Source: Melieria omissa (lineage: Eukaryota; Arthropoda; Insecta; Diptera; Ulidiidae). From it: a stretch of DNA of 64,000 nt. The notes beneath the pieces were generated by a model. The model was not told the DNA's origin. It made no database searches and saw nothing but the letters and a program-made list of their open reading frames with translations. The DNA lies in contig OZ020270.1 of NCBI GenBank assembly GCA_963971225.1, positions 2,604,001 to 2,668,000 of the forward strand, read 5' to 3'. Below are positions 21,040 through 31,155 of the stretch, piece by piece. Position numbers and translations under genes: made by a program. The stretch's first letter is position 1. Every line of letters begins with the position of its first letter.

Positions 21040-23090
21040 AGGAAGCGCACTGACTGGGTAAATTTCGGGCCTGCGTCGAAGTGGGCGCGAATGCTATCCC
21101 TTCCGTTCTTGTCAACTGCACGGACATCGAACGTGCGGTTGGCTCCGTTACTTCTCTTCTAAATTCTGCTGCCAAGGCTGCCTGCGTCCCCCTGACACCG
21201 AGAGGTAAACCAAAGCCCCGGTGGTGGAACCAGGAGATTGCGGAACTCCGCAAGCAATGCCACAAACTTTTTAACAGGGCCGAAGTCTTCAATAACTGGG
21301 CCCCCAACAAATGTAAGCATAGGGAATTCAAATATGCCATCAGGAAAGCCAAAAGGGTGAACTGGAGAAGTTTTTGTGAAAGTATCGAAAGCTCCTCCGA
21401 GACCAGCAGACTTCGTAGGATACTCAGTTCCTCTCCCAGGCACCTGGACTGTATTCAGAGTCCTCAGGGTGGCTGGACGACTTCGGGGGCTGACACGCTT
21501 GAAGTTCTGCTTGACACTCGCTTTCCGGGAAGTGCATCGTTCATCGACCACGACCACAGTCCAGGTCCTCACAGTATCTCCTCCAACTTGGCTGACCCAT
21601 TCCCATCTACAGTGGGCCATCAAGACCTTCGATCCATTCAAGTCCCCAGGACCGGATGGCATCATTCCAGCTGACATCCAACACAGCGCTGAGGCATTAA
21701 TGCCTCGGCTGCTACGCATATACTATGCTTGTCTGGATCTCTCCTACATTCCCCTCAGTTGGAGAGAATCCAGAGTGGTGGTTTGGTGGTGGAGTGGTTT
21801 TCATTCCTAAGGCGGGGAAGTCGTCCCATGTTAAGGCTAAGGACTACAGGCCCATCTGCCTATCCTCTTTCCTTCTCAAAACCTTCGAAAGGGTTCTAGA
21901 TCACCAAATCAGGAACTCTATCGATCCATCTCTCCTTTCTCAGTCGCTACATGCCTACACTAGGGGCAAGTCTGTCGAAACTGCTTTACACTCGCTTCTC
22001 GAGACGGTCGATAGATCTCTCGTGCATAAGGAGTACACTCTGACAGCGTTCCTCTATATTGAAGGGGCCTTTAACAACGTCTGTCCACAGGCGGTTGTTA
22101 GGGCACCCTTCAATCTGAACCTGGACTCAAAGCTGATCAGATTTGTCGAGAGCCTGCTCAGTATGCGTGTTGTCAGCGCCTCTATTGGAAACACTCGCAT
22201 CAAGAGCATGGTCAGGAGGGGCACACCGCAGAGCGGCGTGCTTTCTCCTCTGATCTGGAATCTGGCAGTAAACTCTCTCTTACACCGGCTGGACAATACT
22301 GGTTGCAGAATTGTCGCGTACGCGGATGACATTGCGATTGCAGTCTCCGGAAAATATCTCTCCACTCTCTCTAAAAGACTTGGTTATGCACTAAGGATTC
22401 TATCCCAATGGTGCCGTGAATTTGGCCTTGACGTCAATCCCTCCAAAACCGAGGTCATGCTCTTTAGCAGGAAGTACAAGATACCTCGGTTCGTACTTCC
22501 CACTCTGAACGGCGTTAGACTTAACCTCAGCAACAATGTTAGGTGTCTTGGTCTAATACTTGACTCTAAACTGAATTGGAAGGCCAACATTGCTGAAAGG
22601 GCGCGGAAAGCCTCGTGTGCTCTCTACTGCTGTAAACGAGCTTTAGGCGCAAGATGGGGACTCCAACCTCGTGTTGTGTCGTGGCTTTACTCGGCAGTGG
22701 TTGAGCCAAACCTCCTTTATGGTGCCGTCTTTTGGTGGCCGGCCATTAGCAAGGCGGTCAACCTGAAACCTCTTGACAAAGTCAGGAGGATGGCGGCCCT
22801 TTTGGTTACTGGGGCTCTCCGTACTACACCCACCAAAGCACTGTACACCCTCCTCCACTGGCTCCCAAGCGCACAACGGGTCAAATGACACGCGAAGTGT
22901 TCTGCAGTCAGACTTCACGCGATTTCCCGCTGGGCTAGATCGGATCTTGGTCATTCCAGGATACTTATTGAGGACTGCTCGATGCCCACCGGCATCGACC
23001 TCATCAGCTCCCCTATCAAGCCTGATCACGGCTTCACTATACGCATCCCTCATAGAGATGAATGGACAGGTACCGAGCTAGCGACCGATG
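21040..23090 (+). pseudogene. LINE A ORF2, reverse transcriptase part
   Basis: This rejoins the LINE A frame after LINE B. 21081-21650 is the linker (RGKPKPRWWNQEIAELRKQ, SRLRRILSSSP). A frameshift near 21600 leads to FDPFKSPGPDGIIPADI, and another near 21790 to the RT proper at 21800-22888: VFIPKAGKSSH, DYRPICLSSFLLKT, TAFLYIEGAFNNV, RRGTPQSGVLSPLIW and the catalytic VAYADDIAIA near 22315. The thumb ends with GLQPRVVSWLYSAVVEP. A stop at 22886 and a shift precede the region before RNase H (HRDEWTGTELATD), where LINE C interrupts. GTPQSGV in place of GTPQGGV is a substitution within a conserved loop. Confidence 0.85.
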
Positions 23091-23672
23091 CCCTCGCGAC
23101 ATCCCTCGTAGACACCTTGACGCGGTGCGAGGGCTTAGTTACGAAGACTCGGTCTGGCCATGCTGACTGGCGCGGCTCAAGCTTGACTTGACCGTGCCTG
23201 GTAGTACAGACCAAGATCTACCCTCCTCAAGCCCGGGTGTCATGCGTCACCGTGCCCAGCGTTAGTTTGCAGTCGAGGAGTATTCTAACGGCTGCCTGCC
23301 GGGCACCTGTCCACCCCCGGCTGTAACTGTGGACTTCCTATGGCATGGGGCTCTGCCATGGGCGACATACCCTTCCCCTTCCATTCCTTCGACCACCGAA
23401 ATCCCCTCGTGGGTTAGTAGGTGGTCGGCTCGAACCACATGTGATGAGTTCTTCAACACCCGCCTCGGATAAGGGGCATCCCGCCGCCGGGCACGGCACT
23501 AAACCCCGCCCAACCCTCGGCGATCCCTGCAGCAGCAGGAGTCGCCAAGGCACCAGCAGATTGGTGCCTAAAACTAGGCCGCCCCTATTAAGGCACGGCA
23601 GGGTACCCTGGGCTTCCCTCTCGAAGGGATCCCCCTCAAAAACCCAGCCGCAACAGGTCACGCCATCCCCTC

Positions 23673-24908
23673 ATGAGGGAAGACGTCCTGACAGCTAATC
23701 CCGGGACGGACTCAGTTCCGACAACGCGAACTGCCGCTCCCACCCCCGCACTCGCCACCGAGCGGCCTGGCACCTCTAGGCCTCCCACCAAGGTGAAGCC
23801 TTCCGTGAGGGCCTACCGGGATAAAAGAGCGGCAACCAAGCTAGTCGCCAAAATCACCGCGATCCCTGAAAAGGATCGCTCCACAATGGAACGAGAATCG
23901 CTCGCATGGACGGAGTCGATCCTGGTGAAACACGTAGGCCGACAGCCGGTGGCTACCAAGAGACAGAGGTCTTCTGTCGAGGTGGCAAATGCTCCCAAGA
24001 GGGCAAAACCATCTCGACAGCCAGGCAAGGGCTACAGTGAGGTCCTGAAGGATCATCTCATGATGGCGATCCTGGGCAAGGGACATCCTGACGGGTTTAT
24101 TTCTCCAGATAAGTGGAGATCAGTGGAGATTAGCCTCTGCAAAGGGTACAAGGGTATTCTCTTGAAGAATCCCGGCCCAGCTCCTGAATGTTGCGATGCC
24201 GGCTGGCACCAGGGCCTCATTAAACTTATGGCGAGCGCCGATGAACGCTCTGCAATGCCGCTGAAGCTGGCGATAGCTGAAGTAGGCGAGATCTGGCCAG
24301 GGGCTAACCTCCAGGTAGTCCCGAAGAGCGAGATCCCGCATCGGCCCAGATCAAGGGCCTGGATTCCAGCGGAGCCATCGAAACCGGAAGAGATCCTGGA
24401 ACTCCTCCAGCTGAGCAACCCGAACCTACCTACCAGCGATTGGAAGACAGTGAGGGTCAGCGAGGCCAAAGGGAAGTCCAGGTGCGCCACCGTCATCCTG
24501 AACGAGGAAACGATAGCCCCCCTGACCGCAAGAGGCGGCGTCATCAGCTACGGCTTCAGCTCCACTGTACTGAAGTTGTACAGGAAAGATGAGCTGGATG
24601 CAGCGAAGACATCGTCTGACGCCGCTGTAGAAAAACGCGACATTCCGGCCTTCGAACGCCACCCCTCGGGGACGGACTGCGAAATGCAGTCCGATTCCGA
24701 CACGCAATCCGTCTCGTCCATGGTGGGTCGCTTTTTCGGCAGATGGACCGCTGATGGCGACGAAGACGATCTTCTGCCCTCTGAGCCAGAGGATGCTGAC
24801 ACAACTGTCATCAGTGCCCAGCAAACCGGACCCACGGACGATCCAGGTGGTGCAGGTCAATCTGCACCGATCCTCCACCTACATCAAAGGGGGAGGACAT
24901 TGTCCTAA
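23673..24908 (+). CDS. LINE C ORF1 protein (411 aa), apparently intact
   Basis: An ATG at 23673 opens 411 codons. Residues 1-60 are Pro/Thr-rich, then a basic helix (YRDKRAATKLVAKITAI). The central block YSEVLKDHLMMAILGKG through GWHQGLIKLMASADERSA to VGEIWPGANL is shared with LINE A ORF1. It leads into IPHRPRSRAWIP, an acidic-flanked QLSNPNLPTSDWKTVRV segment and a conserved VILNEETIAPL box (a DUF4780-like domain by recall). The tail is Ser/Asp-rich. The last codons overlap the ORF2 start, whose text VVQVNLHRSSTY is read in another frame near 24845. The family role is binding of LINE RNA, and no function has been shown for this domain here. Confidence 0.75.
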   Translation: MREDVLTANPGTDSVPTTRTAAPTPALATERPGTSRPPTKVKPSVRAYRDKRAATKLVAKITAIPEKDRSTMERESLAWTESILVKHVGRQPVATKRQRSSVEVANAPKRAKPSRQPGKGYSEVLKDHLMMAILGKGHPDGFISPDKWRSVEISLCKGYKGILLKNPGPAPECCDAGWHQGLIKLMASADERSAMPLKLAIAEVGEIWPGANLQVVPKSEIPHRPRSRAWIPAEPSKPEEILELLQLSNPNLPTSDWKTVRVSEAKGKSRCATVILNEETIAPLTARGGVISYGFSSTVLKLYRKDELDAAKTSSDAAVEKRDIPAFERHPSGTDCEMQSDSDTQSVSSMVGRFFGRWTADGDEDDLLPSEPEDADTTVISAQQTGPTDDPGGAGQSAPILHLHQRGRTLS

Positions 24909-26349
24909 TCCAAGAGCCCTGGACGGTAGCCGACAGGGTTTGCGGGTTAGGCTCCTCCACACACACTGTGGTCTACACCCAAGGTAATGGCCGACCCAGA
25001 TCGTGCATTTTAATTTGTAGGAAACTAAAATTTTTCTTCCTTTCCAAATTTAGCAACAGCGACACCACTGCCATTTGCCTAGAGCAAGGCAGAAAGCCAG
25101 TCTGGATTCTCTCCGCCTACATGGCCCATGACCACATGATGGTACCACCAGATGTGGGGCAACACGGACACCAACGACAGAGGTGAGTCTCTTTTTGATT
25201 TCATTCTCGCATCTGACCTTTATATATGTAATAATGGTCGGGAGCCCACTTTTGTGACGGCTACCAGAAGGGAGGTTCTAGACATCACTCTGGTTTCGGA
25301 GGACCACGCCGATGTGGTCCGCCACTGGAAGGTGTCCAATGACATCTCTTTCTCAGACCATAACTACATACTATTTAGCATAAACGTACTAGTCCCGAAA
25401 CCAACCCCCTTCAGAAACTTGAGGCTGATGGATTGGGACAATTATAGACAAATTCTTGCTCACAATCTCTAACCGCCTGTAGGTTCACCGCCTGCTCGAC
25501 GGGCGAGCTAGAGGCTCTGGTGGAGATTGTTACTACGGCCTGCAATAAGGCCTCCGAGTCTTCCTGCCCTAGGGTCATACCTAGGGGCAAGCCCAAACCA
25601 CACTGGTGGACAACGCAAATCGCTGATTTGCGACGAGAGTGCAGGAAGCTCTTCAACAGGGCTAAGGCAGACAATAACTGGCCATCCTACAAGGAGACCC
25701 TTCGACGCTACAAGCGCGAACTCAGATCTGCCAAACAGAATTCGTGCTCGGCCTACTGCGAGAACGTCGAGAACGTATCGGATATCAGCAGACTTCGAAG
25801 AATCCTATCAACTAGTCCAACGTATTAGGGTTCAATACAAACCACAGATGGAGATTGGACCAGCTCGAGCTCTGAAACCCTTGAGCTCCTTACCGACACA
25901 CACTTTCCGGGTAACACTGTCTCTCCGGTAGACTGTACCGATCCAGGCGCACCATCAGACCATGACTTTAGCGACGTCGCAATAAGTACAGAGAGTCTGA
26001 ACTGGGCCATCGACAGCCTGGACTCGCATAAAGCACCTGGTCCAGACGGAATCACGCCAGAGGAACTGAAGCAGGCAAGGACCCTGCTAGCTCCTTGGTT
26101 AATCAAGATCTTTAAGGCATGCATTGGACTCGCCTACGTACCACGAAAATGGAACAGAGCGAAAGTAGTCTTCATCCCCAAAGGGGGAAGAAGTTGCCAT
26201 GTCACCGCAAAGGCCTTCCGGCCGATAAGCCTAACTTCCTTTCTCCTGAAAACTCTAGAAAAACTGCTGGATTCCTACATTCGTCAGACAATTGACCCTC
26301 ACGGAATCTCGGAACTCCAGCATGCATACACTAAGGGCAAGTCCATGAC
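24840..26349 (+). pseudogene. LINE C ORF2, endonuclease and linker, broken
   Basis: Pieces in three frames are recognisable: VVQVNLHRSSTY near 24845; VYTQGNGRPRSCIL to SAYMAHDHMMVPPD at 24968-25155; and, after a deletion of about 90 bases that removes the GADANAHH catalytic segment, MWGNTDTNDRGESLFDFIL to SFSDHNYILFSI at 25152-25472. Then come the linker (RGKPKPHWWTTQIADLRREC, 25520-25828) and, after another shift, LDSHKAPGPDGITPEEL and VVFIPKGGRSCH. The missing endonuclease segment contains the catalytic Asp-Asn motif, so the copy could not nick DNA. Confidence 0.75.
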
Positions 26350-28299
26350 GTGGTCCATAGAGTGGAGAGGTCACTTTCACTCAAGGAATATACGCTGGCG
26401 GCTTTCCTCGATATAGAAGGAGCCTTCAACAACATTCAGCCGGAAGCTACTATAGCGGCTTTGACCGACCTGAAGCTAAATAACCGGCTAATATGCTTGA
26501 TCGGCAACCTCCTGAGAAGGAGGGAAATCTTTACAGAGCTTGGCGACACCAGAGTCATCCGTTTTGTGGCGAGAGGTACCCCCCAGGGTGGGGTACTATC
26601 GCCCCTGCTCTGGAATCTTACAGTTAATCCTCTCATCATGAGGCTATCGGCCTCCAATTGCCACGTGGTGGCGTACGCTGACGACATCGCTCTCCTGGTA
26701 TCAGGGAAGTTTGTCGAGATTTTGAGTGACCTCATACAGGGGGCTCTAAATACACTCTCGTCGTGGGCGAGGGGCTGCGGACTGGGTGTTAACGCTGCAA
26801 AGACGGAACTTATACTTTTCACGAAGAAGCATATAATTCCGCGGTTCAGCCCACCCATTCTAAATGGCACTCTCCTCCGACCCACGGACAAAGTCAAGTT
26901 CTTAGGCACCATCCTAGATCGGAAGCTAACCTTGAAACCTAACATTGAAAACCGTATCCAGAAGGCAACAACAGCTCTTTACATGTGTAAAAGGGCTATC
27001 AGCAGAAGCTGGGGACTAAAACCGCGAGCCATCCATTGGCTTTACACTGCGGTAATTAGGCCAATCCTCACGTTTGGCGTCACAGTCTGGTGGACAGCCC
27101 TGAGCAAGTCCACATACGTGAGCCAGCTTACCAAGGTCCAAAGGATGGCAGCCCTGCTTATCACAGGAGCCATCAAGACGACGTCAACCAAAGCCCTGGA
27201 AACCCTTCTCCACTTGCCCCCCATAGACATATATGGTGAGTTTGTGGCGAGTTGTTCCGCGGCTAGACTCAATGCGATCCTACCGTGGTCAAGAACCGAT
27301 GTAGGACACGCTACCATTGTCAACAGAATTCCATGCAATGTAACGGAGATTAACTATACTATCCCCAAACCACTATCAAAACCACTTTTTAGTGGTAAGA
27401 TCCCTTCTAGGGACGAATGGGAGAACCGAGAGCTACCAGAAGAGGCCTACAATATGGCCACCTTCTACACAGACGGCTCAAAGATGAATGAAAAGGTCGG
27501 CAGCGGTGTATACTGCAAAAACCAGGACCTCAGACTATCATTCCGACTGCCGGATCATTGCAGTGTTTTCCAAGCCGAACTCACGGCCATTAGCCAGGCA
27601 GCTGACTGGCTCAGAGTTAATGTGATATCCTACTGGGACATCACTATTTACACCGACAGCCAGGTAGCAATACAAGCTCTCTTGAGCGCTCACCCCCGTT
27701 CTAAAACCGCCCTTCATTGCCGCAAATCTCTCAATGAGATTTCAGTGCAGTACAGAGTGCACCTCTGCTGGGTGCCTGGGCACAAGGACATAGAGGGTAA
27801 TTGTATAGCCGATGAGCTGGCAAGAGCAGACACGGAGCTGCAACACATCAGCGCTATGGAGGCAGTGGGAATACCACTCACCACTTGCAAGCTACACCTT
27901 GGAAAGGTATACTTGAGCAAAGCGAACACTAGATGGCGCAACGAACAAACGTGCACCACAACCAGACAAATCTGGCCTGTGACCAACCAGAGCAGATCCA
28001 AGGAACTGATGCTGCTGAACAAACCCTCGATAGGGATTGTTGTGGGAGTCATTACTGGACACTGCCTCATTGGCCTACATGCTAGCAGACTGGGTCTGCC
28101 TTATAACGATTTCTGCAGAAGCTGCAGGGACGAGGACTGCGAGGAGTCCGTCGAGCACCTCCTCTGCACGTGTCCAGCGCTTGCGAGAACGCGATTCCGT
28201 CACCTGGGCAGGCACTTTCTGAGCTGCCTAGCTGATCTCGAAAAGACGCCACCGAGCATCATCTACAAATTCGTTAGAGCCTCCAAGTGGCTCCAATGA
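26350..28299 (+). pseudogene. LINE C ORF2, reverse transcriptase, RNase H and knuckle (649 open codons)
   Basis: This is the longest intact part of any LINE in the window. RT motifs: TLAAFLDIEGAFNNI, ARGTPQGGVLSPLLW and the catalytic VAYADDIALLVSG near 26680. Next are the thumb KFLGTILDRKLTLKPNIENR and GLKPRAIHWLYTAVIRPIL. RNase H is complete with FYTDGSKMNEKVG, FQAELTAI, IYTDSQVAIQAL and IADELARAD (27460-27840). The C-terminus has C-x2-C-x8-H-x4-C with ALARTR. The true frame begins upstream of the ATG at 26350, which is internal, and is shifted from the linker. It is classed as a pseudogene because the endonuclease half is broken. Confidence 0.85.
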
Positions 28300-28401
28300 A
28301 TACCGGAATCGGATAGGTGAAGTTTCCCCCCACCACGTGGTAACACAATGGGCCGCATGGCCTAAGTGATGCCCTAGAGGCGACCACTTTACCTACCTAC
28401 C

Positions 28402-29803
28402 TTTTTTTTTTTAAACTCAAACAAACGCGCCGGGGATGACCCCTGAATAATGCGAGGCATTGCGTTGGTTCAGGAAGGATATAAAGGTTAGGAGATAGGG
28501 TTAAGAGTGAAGTGGTTATGGGCTCTTGCCTTGAACCCATCGAGATCATAAGTGCTGGGGAAGATATCCGCAGGGAGACCATTCCACAGCCGCGCTGTGC
28601 GGGCCAGAAACGAACTTTCTCTGTAATGCGTAGTGCGCTGGAACATCGTTTCAACGTGGAATGCATGAGCGCCAGTGTTCAAACGGGTTGCCCGTGGGAA
28701 TACCCGGAGTGATGGCATCAAACTGCTCATCTCCACTGAGCAATTACCGAAAAAGTATCGGTAGAATAACACCACACATGCCACGTTTTGACGATGCTCC
28801 AAGGAGTCAATAGAGCTGGATGCCCTACTGTCCCCTATAAGTTTAATCGCACGGTTTTGCACCCGGTCCAGGAGCTCCAAATGGGTTTTTGAAGCCCCCG
28901 CCCACAGGTGTGAGTTAAACTCAATTTTAGGTCGGATATAGGTGGTATAAATAATGCGGAGATCGGACGGGGTGAAATATATTTTGCACCGCTTTAAGAA
29001 GCCGAGGCACTTGGCTGCTTCTTTCGACACGCCAAAAATATGATCGTTCCAACGAAGATCATTCTTAATGGATATGCCCAGAACATCAAGAGCTGCCGAT
29101 TCCGCAATACTCACACCACCCATAACCAGGGATGTGTTGGGATGTGGGGAGACTCGCTTGTGGGATAACAGGCAACAATGGGTCTTGCGAGGATTAAAAT
29201 CGACCCTGTTCGCTTGACCCCACTTGGAGATTGTTTGTAGGTCGCTATTAAGTGTGTCATTCATACGGCGCCGTTCTCTCTCAATCTCCACAGAGCTGGG
29301 GCGCTTTGTGAAGGAGTATGAATGACAAGTGCTGTCATCCGCGAACGAGTAGATGGGATTCTTCGTCGACGACAATAGGTCATTGATGAAGATAAGGAAA
29401 AGGGTTGGAGAAAGGACCGAACCCTGCGGCACTCCCGCGCTAAGGGAATGCTTTTCCGAGGCTATGCCGTCTATTACAACACGAATAGAACGATCATAGA
29501 GGAAGCTCGTAATCCAACGAGAGAAGATACTACCGACGCCATAGGCAATCAATTTAGACACGAGTGCTTTATGCCACACCCGGTCAAAGGCCTTAGAAAT
29601 ATCTAGTGCAACAACCTTGCTTTCACCGAGGTTTAGAATGCTATGGTTCCATTTCTCGGTGAGGACCGCCATAAGGTCTCCCGTCGATCGCTGTCTTCGA
29701 AAGCCGTATTGGCGGTCACTTAGCAGTCTATTGTGCTCCAGATACTTCACAAGGTTGAAGTTTACAATGCTTTCCATTACTTTGGAAAGCACCGAGCAGA
29801 TTG
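28402..29803 (-). mobile_element. LINE D, CR1/L2-like, 5'-truncated, in the tail of C
   Basis: This reverse insertion has its poly(A) visible as T's at 28402-28411. The 9-bp repeat CTACCTACC at 28393-28401 and 29804-29812 is a candidate target duplication, although it merges with the ACCT-type tail of C. Only the RT and the 3' end remain (1.4 kb). A second, shorter copy of the same family lies at 61219-61500. The single frame is open almost end to end, so the insertion is recent. D is the innermost and youngest member of the nest. Confidence 0.85.
28488..29792 (-). pseudogene. LINE D reverse transcriptase, C-terminal 434 aa
   Basis: The uninterrupted frame lacks the endonuclease and the RT N-terminus because the insertion is 5'-truncated. 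RT boxes are RQYGFRRQRSTGDLM, VVALDISKAFDRVWH, SAGVPQGSVLSPTLFLIFIND and the catalytic SFADDSTCHSY near 29320. Downstream come DFNPRKTHCCLLS and LGISIKNDLRWNDHI. The ending HYRESSFLARTARLWNGLPADIF is typical of CR1/L2-type LINEs, which have no RNase H here. With no endonuclease or start region it is a dead copy despite the clean frame. Confidence 0.85.
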
Positions 29804-29811
29804 CTACCTAC

Positions 29812-30753
29812 CTAGCGACCGATGACTCCATCAACTTCTTTACCGACGGCTCCAAATTGGATAACAAGGTTGGCTGCGGGATTTTCTGCAGCCAACTGGG
29901 GTTTCGACTCTCCTTCCGCTTGCCTGATCACTGCAGTGGCTTCCAGGCGGAGGTAATGGCCATATATCAGGCCTCCATCTGGCTTACTCGCGACAGCGCG
30001 CACAGGGCAGATATCCACATTTACTCAGACAGTCAGGCAGCTATTAAGTCGCTCGCAAGGGCGACCACCTCATCTAAGCTGGTCCTGGACTGCCGGAGTC
30101 TGCTGGAGTCTCTAAACGCCTTAGCCAGACGCTCCAATGTCTCACTACTGTGGGTGCCAGGGCACAGGGGCATCGTCGGCAACTGCGAGGCGGACGAATT
30201 AGCCAGAGCGGGTACGTTGCTCTCTGGTGTTTCGTCCTTCCTCGCTGTTGGAGCTCCTCTTGCATCAGTTAAACTGATGCTCAAGCAGTTTTAATATAAA
30301 ATAGCAAACGGTTTGTGGTCTGAGGAACAGACCTGCAACATCTCCCGACAAACCTGGCCAACTTTCAACCTGAAACGGACAAATCAGCTGCTCAACCTCA
30401 GTCGTCACTCGATAAGTTTAACGGTATCGGTGCTTACGGGACACTGTATCATGGGTAAGCACGCTGAAAGACTGGGTCTGCAATCCAACGACCTATGTCG
30501 AGGATGCGGCTCTGAGGAGGAGGACGAAACCGTTCTCCACCTGCTATGTCAATGTCCTTCTTTAGCCAGAAGAAGATTTAAATTCCTCGGCTCAGCCTTT
30601 TTCGATAGTCTAATTGGACTATCTCCTCTGAATATCAGGGACATAGCCAAATTCATCATGGAATCTTCATGGTTCCAGGCGCATTAAGGGTTAGTTGTTG
30701 TGCCTACGTGAGCTTTTTCACATTAAAGGCTGCCACTCCAACCTAACCTTACC
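29812..30753 (+). pseudogene. LINE A ORF2, RNase H, knuckle and 3' tail
   Basis: From the duplicated CTAGCGACCGATG the A frame gives NFFTDGSKLDNKVGCG, FQAEVMAIYQASIWL, IYSDSQAAIKSLA and WVPGHRGIVGNCEADELARAG, a complete set of RNase H acidic motifs. A stop at about 30292 (LKQF-stop) is followed in another frame by the knuckle region (LTGHCIMGKHAERLGL, C-x2-C-x8-H-x4-C, SLARRRF) ending at 30687. A 66-base 3' end closes with AACCTAACCTTACC. Confidence 0.85.
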
Positions 30754-30766
30754 TAAGTGTAAAGAC

Positions 30767-30906
30767 AGTGAAGTGCAAAACTTTGAAATAAAGTGATTGT
30801 TGGTTTATTTTATTGACTGCGTTTGAGAAACTAAGTGTGTTTTGTTTATTTCAAATTACGCAATCCAGAGATACGTACTAGCCCACTAGAACTAGCATTC
30901 GTAACA
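30767..30906 (+). repeat. G1 3' LTR, second part
   Basis: This continues the LTR from AGTGAAGTGCAAAA to CATTCGTAACA, matching the end of the 5' LTR, with an extra CACTAGA. It is followed by ATAC, the right copy of the G1 target duplication. Confidence 0.9.
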
Positions 30907-30910
30907 ATAC

Positions 30911-31155
30911 ATTAATACATTGCACCTTTACTGGTTTCTTCAATTTTATTTGGTTTTTTTTGCATACGATGCATCGAAACATCGATGTATTTTTTAAGCG
31001 ATACATCGCAAAACATCGATGTGACTTCACGATGCATTGTATCGGAAAAAACCTCGATGTATTTTTTAAACGATACATCGCAAAACATCGATGTGACTTC
31101 ACGATGCATTGCATCGGAAAAAAACATCGATGTATTTTTTACGTGCGCATCCCTA
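30911..31155 (+). mobile_element. hAT-like element H, right arm
   Basis: It ends GCGCATCCCTA, the inverse of the left end at 8499. It contains just over two copies of a 71-bp direct repeat (from about 30980, 31050 and 31124) built of CATCGATGTATTTTTT, CGATACATCGCAAAACATCG and CTTCACGATGCATTG. Subterminal repeats of this kind are common in non-autonomous hAT elements, where they may bind transposase. Confidence 0.7.

Larger units (their letters stand above)
23091..29811 (+). mobile_element. LINE C, LOA-type, inserted in LINE A
   Basis: The 13-bp repeat CTAGCGACCGATG at 23078-23090 and 29812-29824 flanks C. Removing C restores the A frame ELATDDSINFFTDGSKLD. C itself is about 5.3 kb: 23091-28401 plus a few bases at 29804-29811. 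It has a roughly 580-base leader, ORF1, overlapping ORF2 and a short tail of ACCT repeats. The tail hosts LINE D. ORF1 is uninterrupted and the RT-RNase H part of ORF2 is open for 649 codons, making C the best-preserved LINE here. Confidence 0.9.
15057..30753 (+). mobile_element. LINE A, LOA-type, inserted in the G1 3' LTR and split by B and C
   Basis: The 13-bp repeat TAAGTGTAAAGAC at 15044-15056 and 30754-30766 flanks A. Excluding its guests A is about 5.5 kb: 15057-17602, then 21040-23090, then 29812-30753. It has an ORF1, an ORF2 with endonuclease, RT, RNase H and knuckle, and a 3' tail of AACCTAACCTTACC. It is full length at the 5' end, where a candidate HDV-like ribozyme begins at its first base. 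The frames contain several single-base shifts, so it is inactive. Confidence 0.9.
9207..30906 (+). mobile_element. Ty3/Gypsy retrotransposon G1, split by LINE A
   Basis: A 411-bp 5' LTR, tRNA-Leu-type primer site, gag, protease, reverse transcriptase, RNase H, integrase and a 3' LTR (14767-15056 plus 30767-30906) are in order. The 4-bp repeat ATAC at 9203-9206 and 30907-30910 flanks the whole. The two halves of the 3' LTR are separated by 15.7 kb of LINE A and its own guests. Priming by tRNA-Leu suggests the mdg3/Micropia/Blastopia neighbourhood, which is an inference. Several stops, frameshifts, a small insertion and an integrase deletion show it is dead. Confidence 0.9.

Noticed and set aside
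29617..29811. N-terminal extension of the RNase H frame at 29812-30294
   Set aside because: The open frame runs back into reverse-strand LINE D by chance. The target duplications show the real frame comes from LINE A 6.7 kb upstream.
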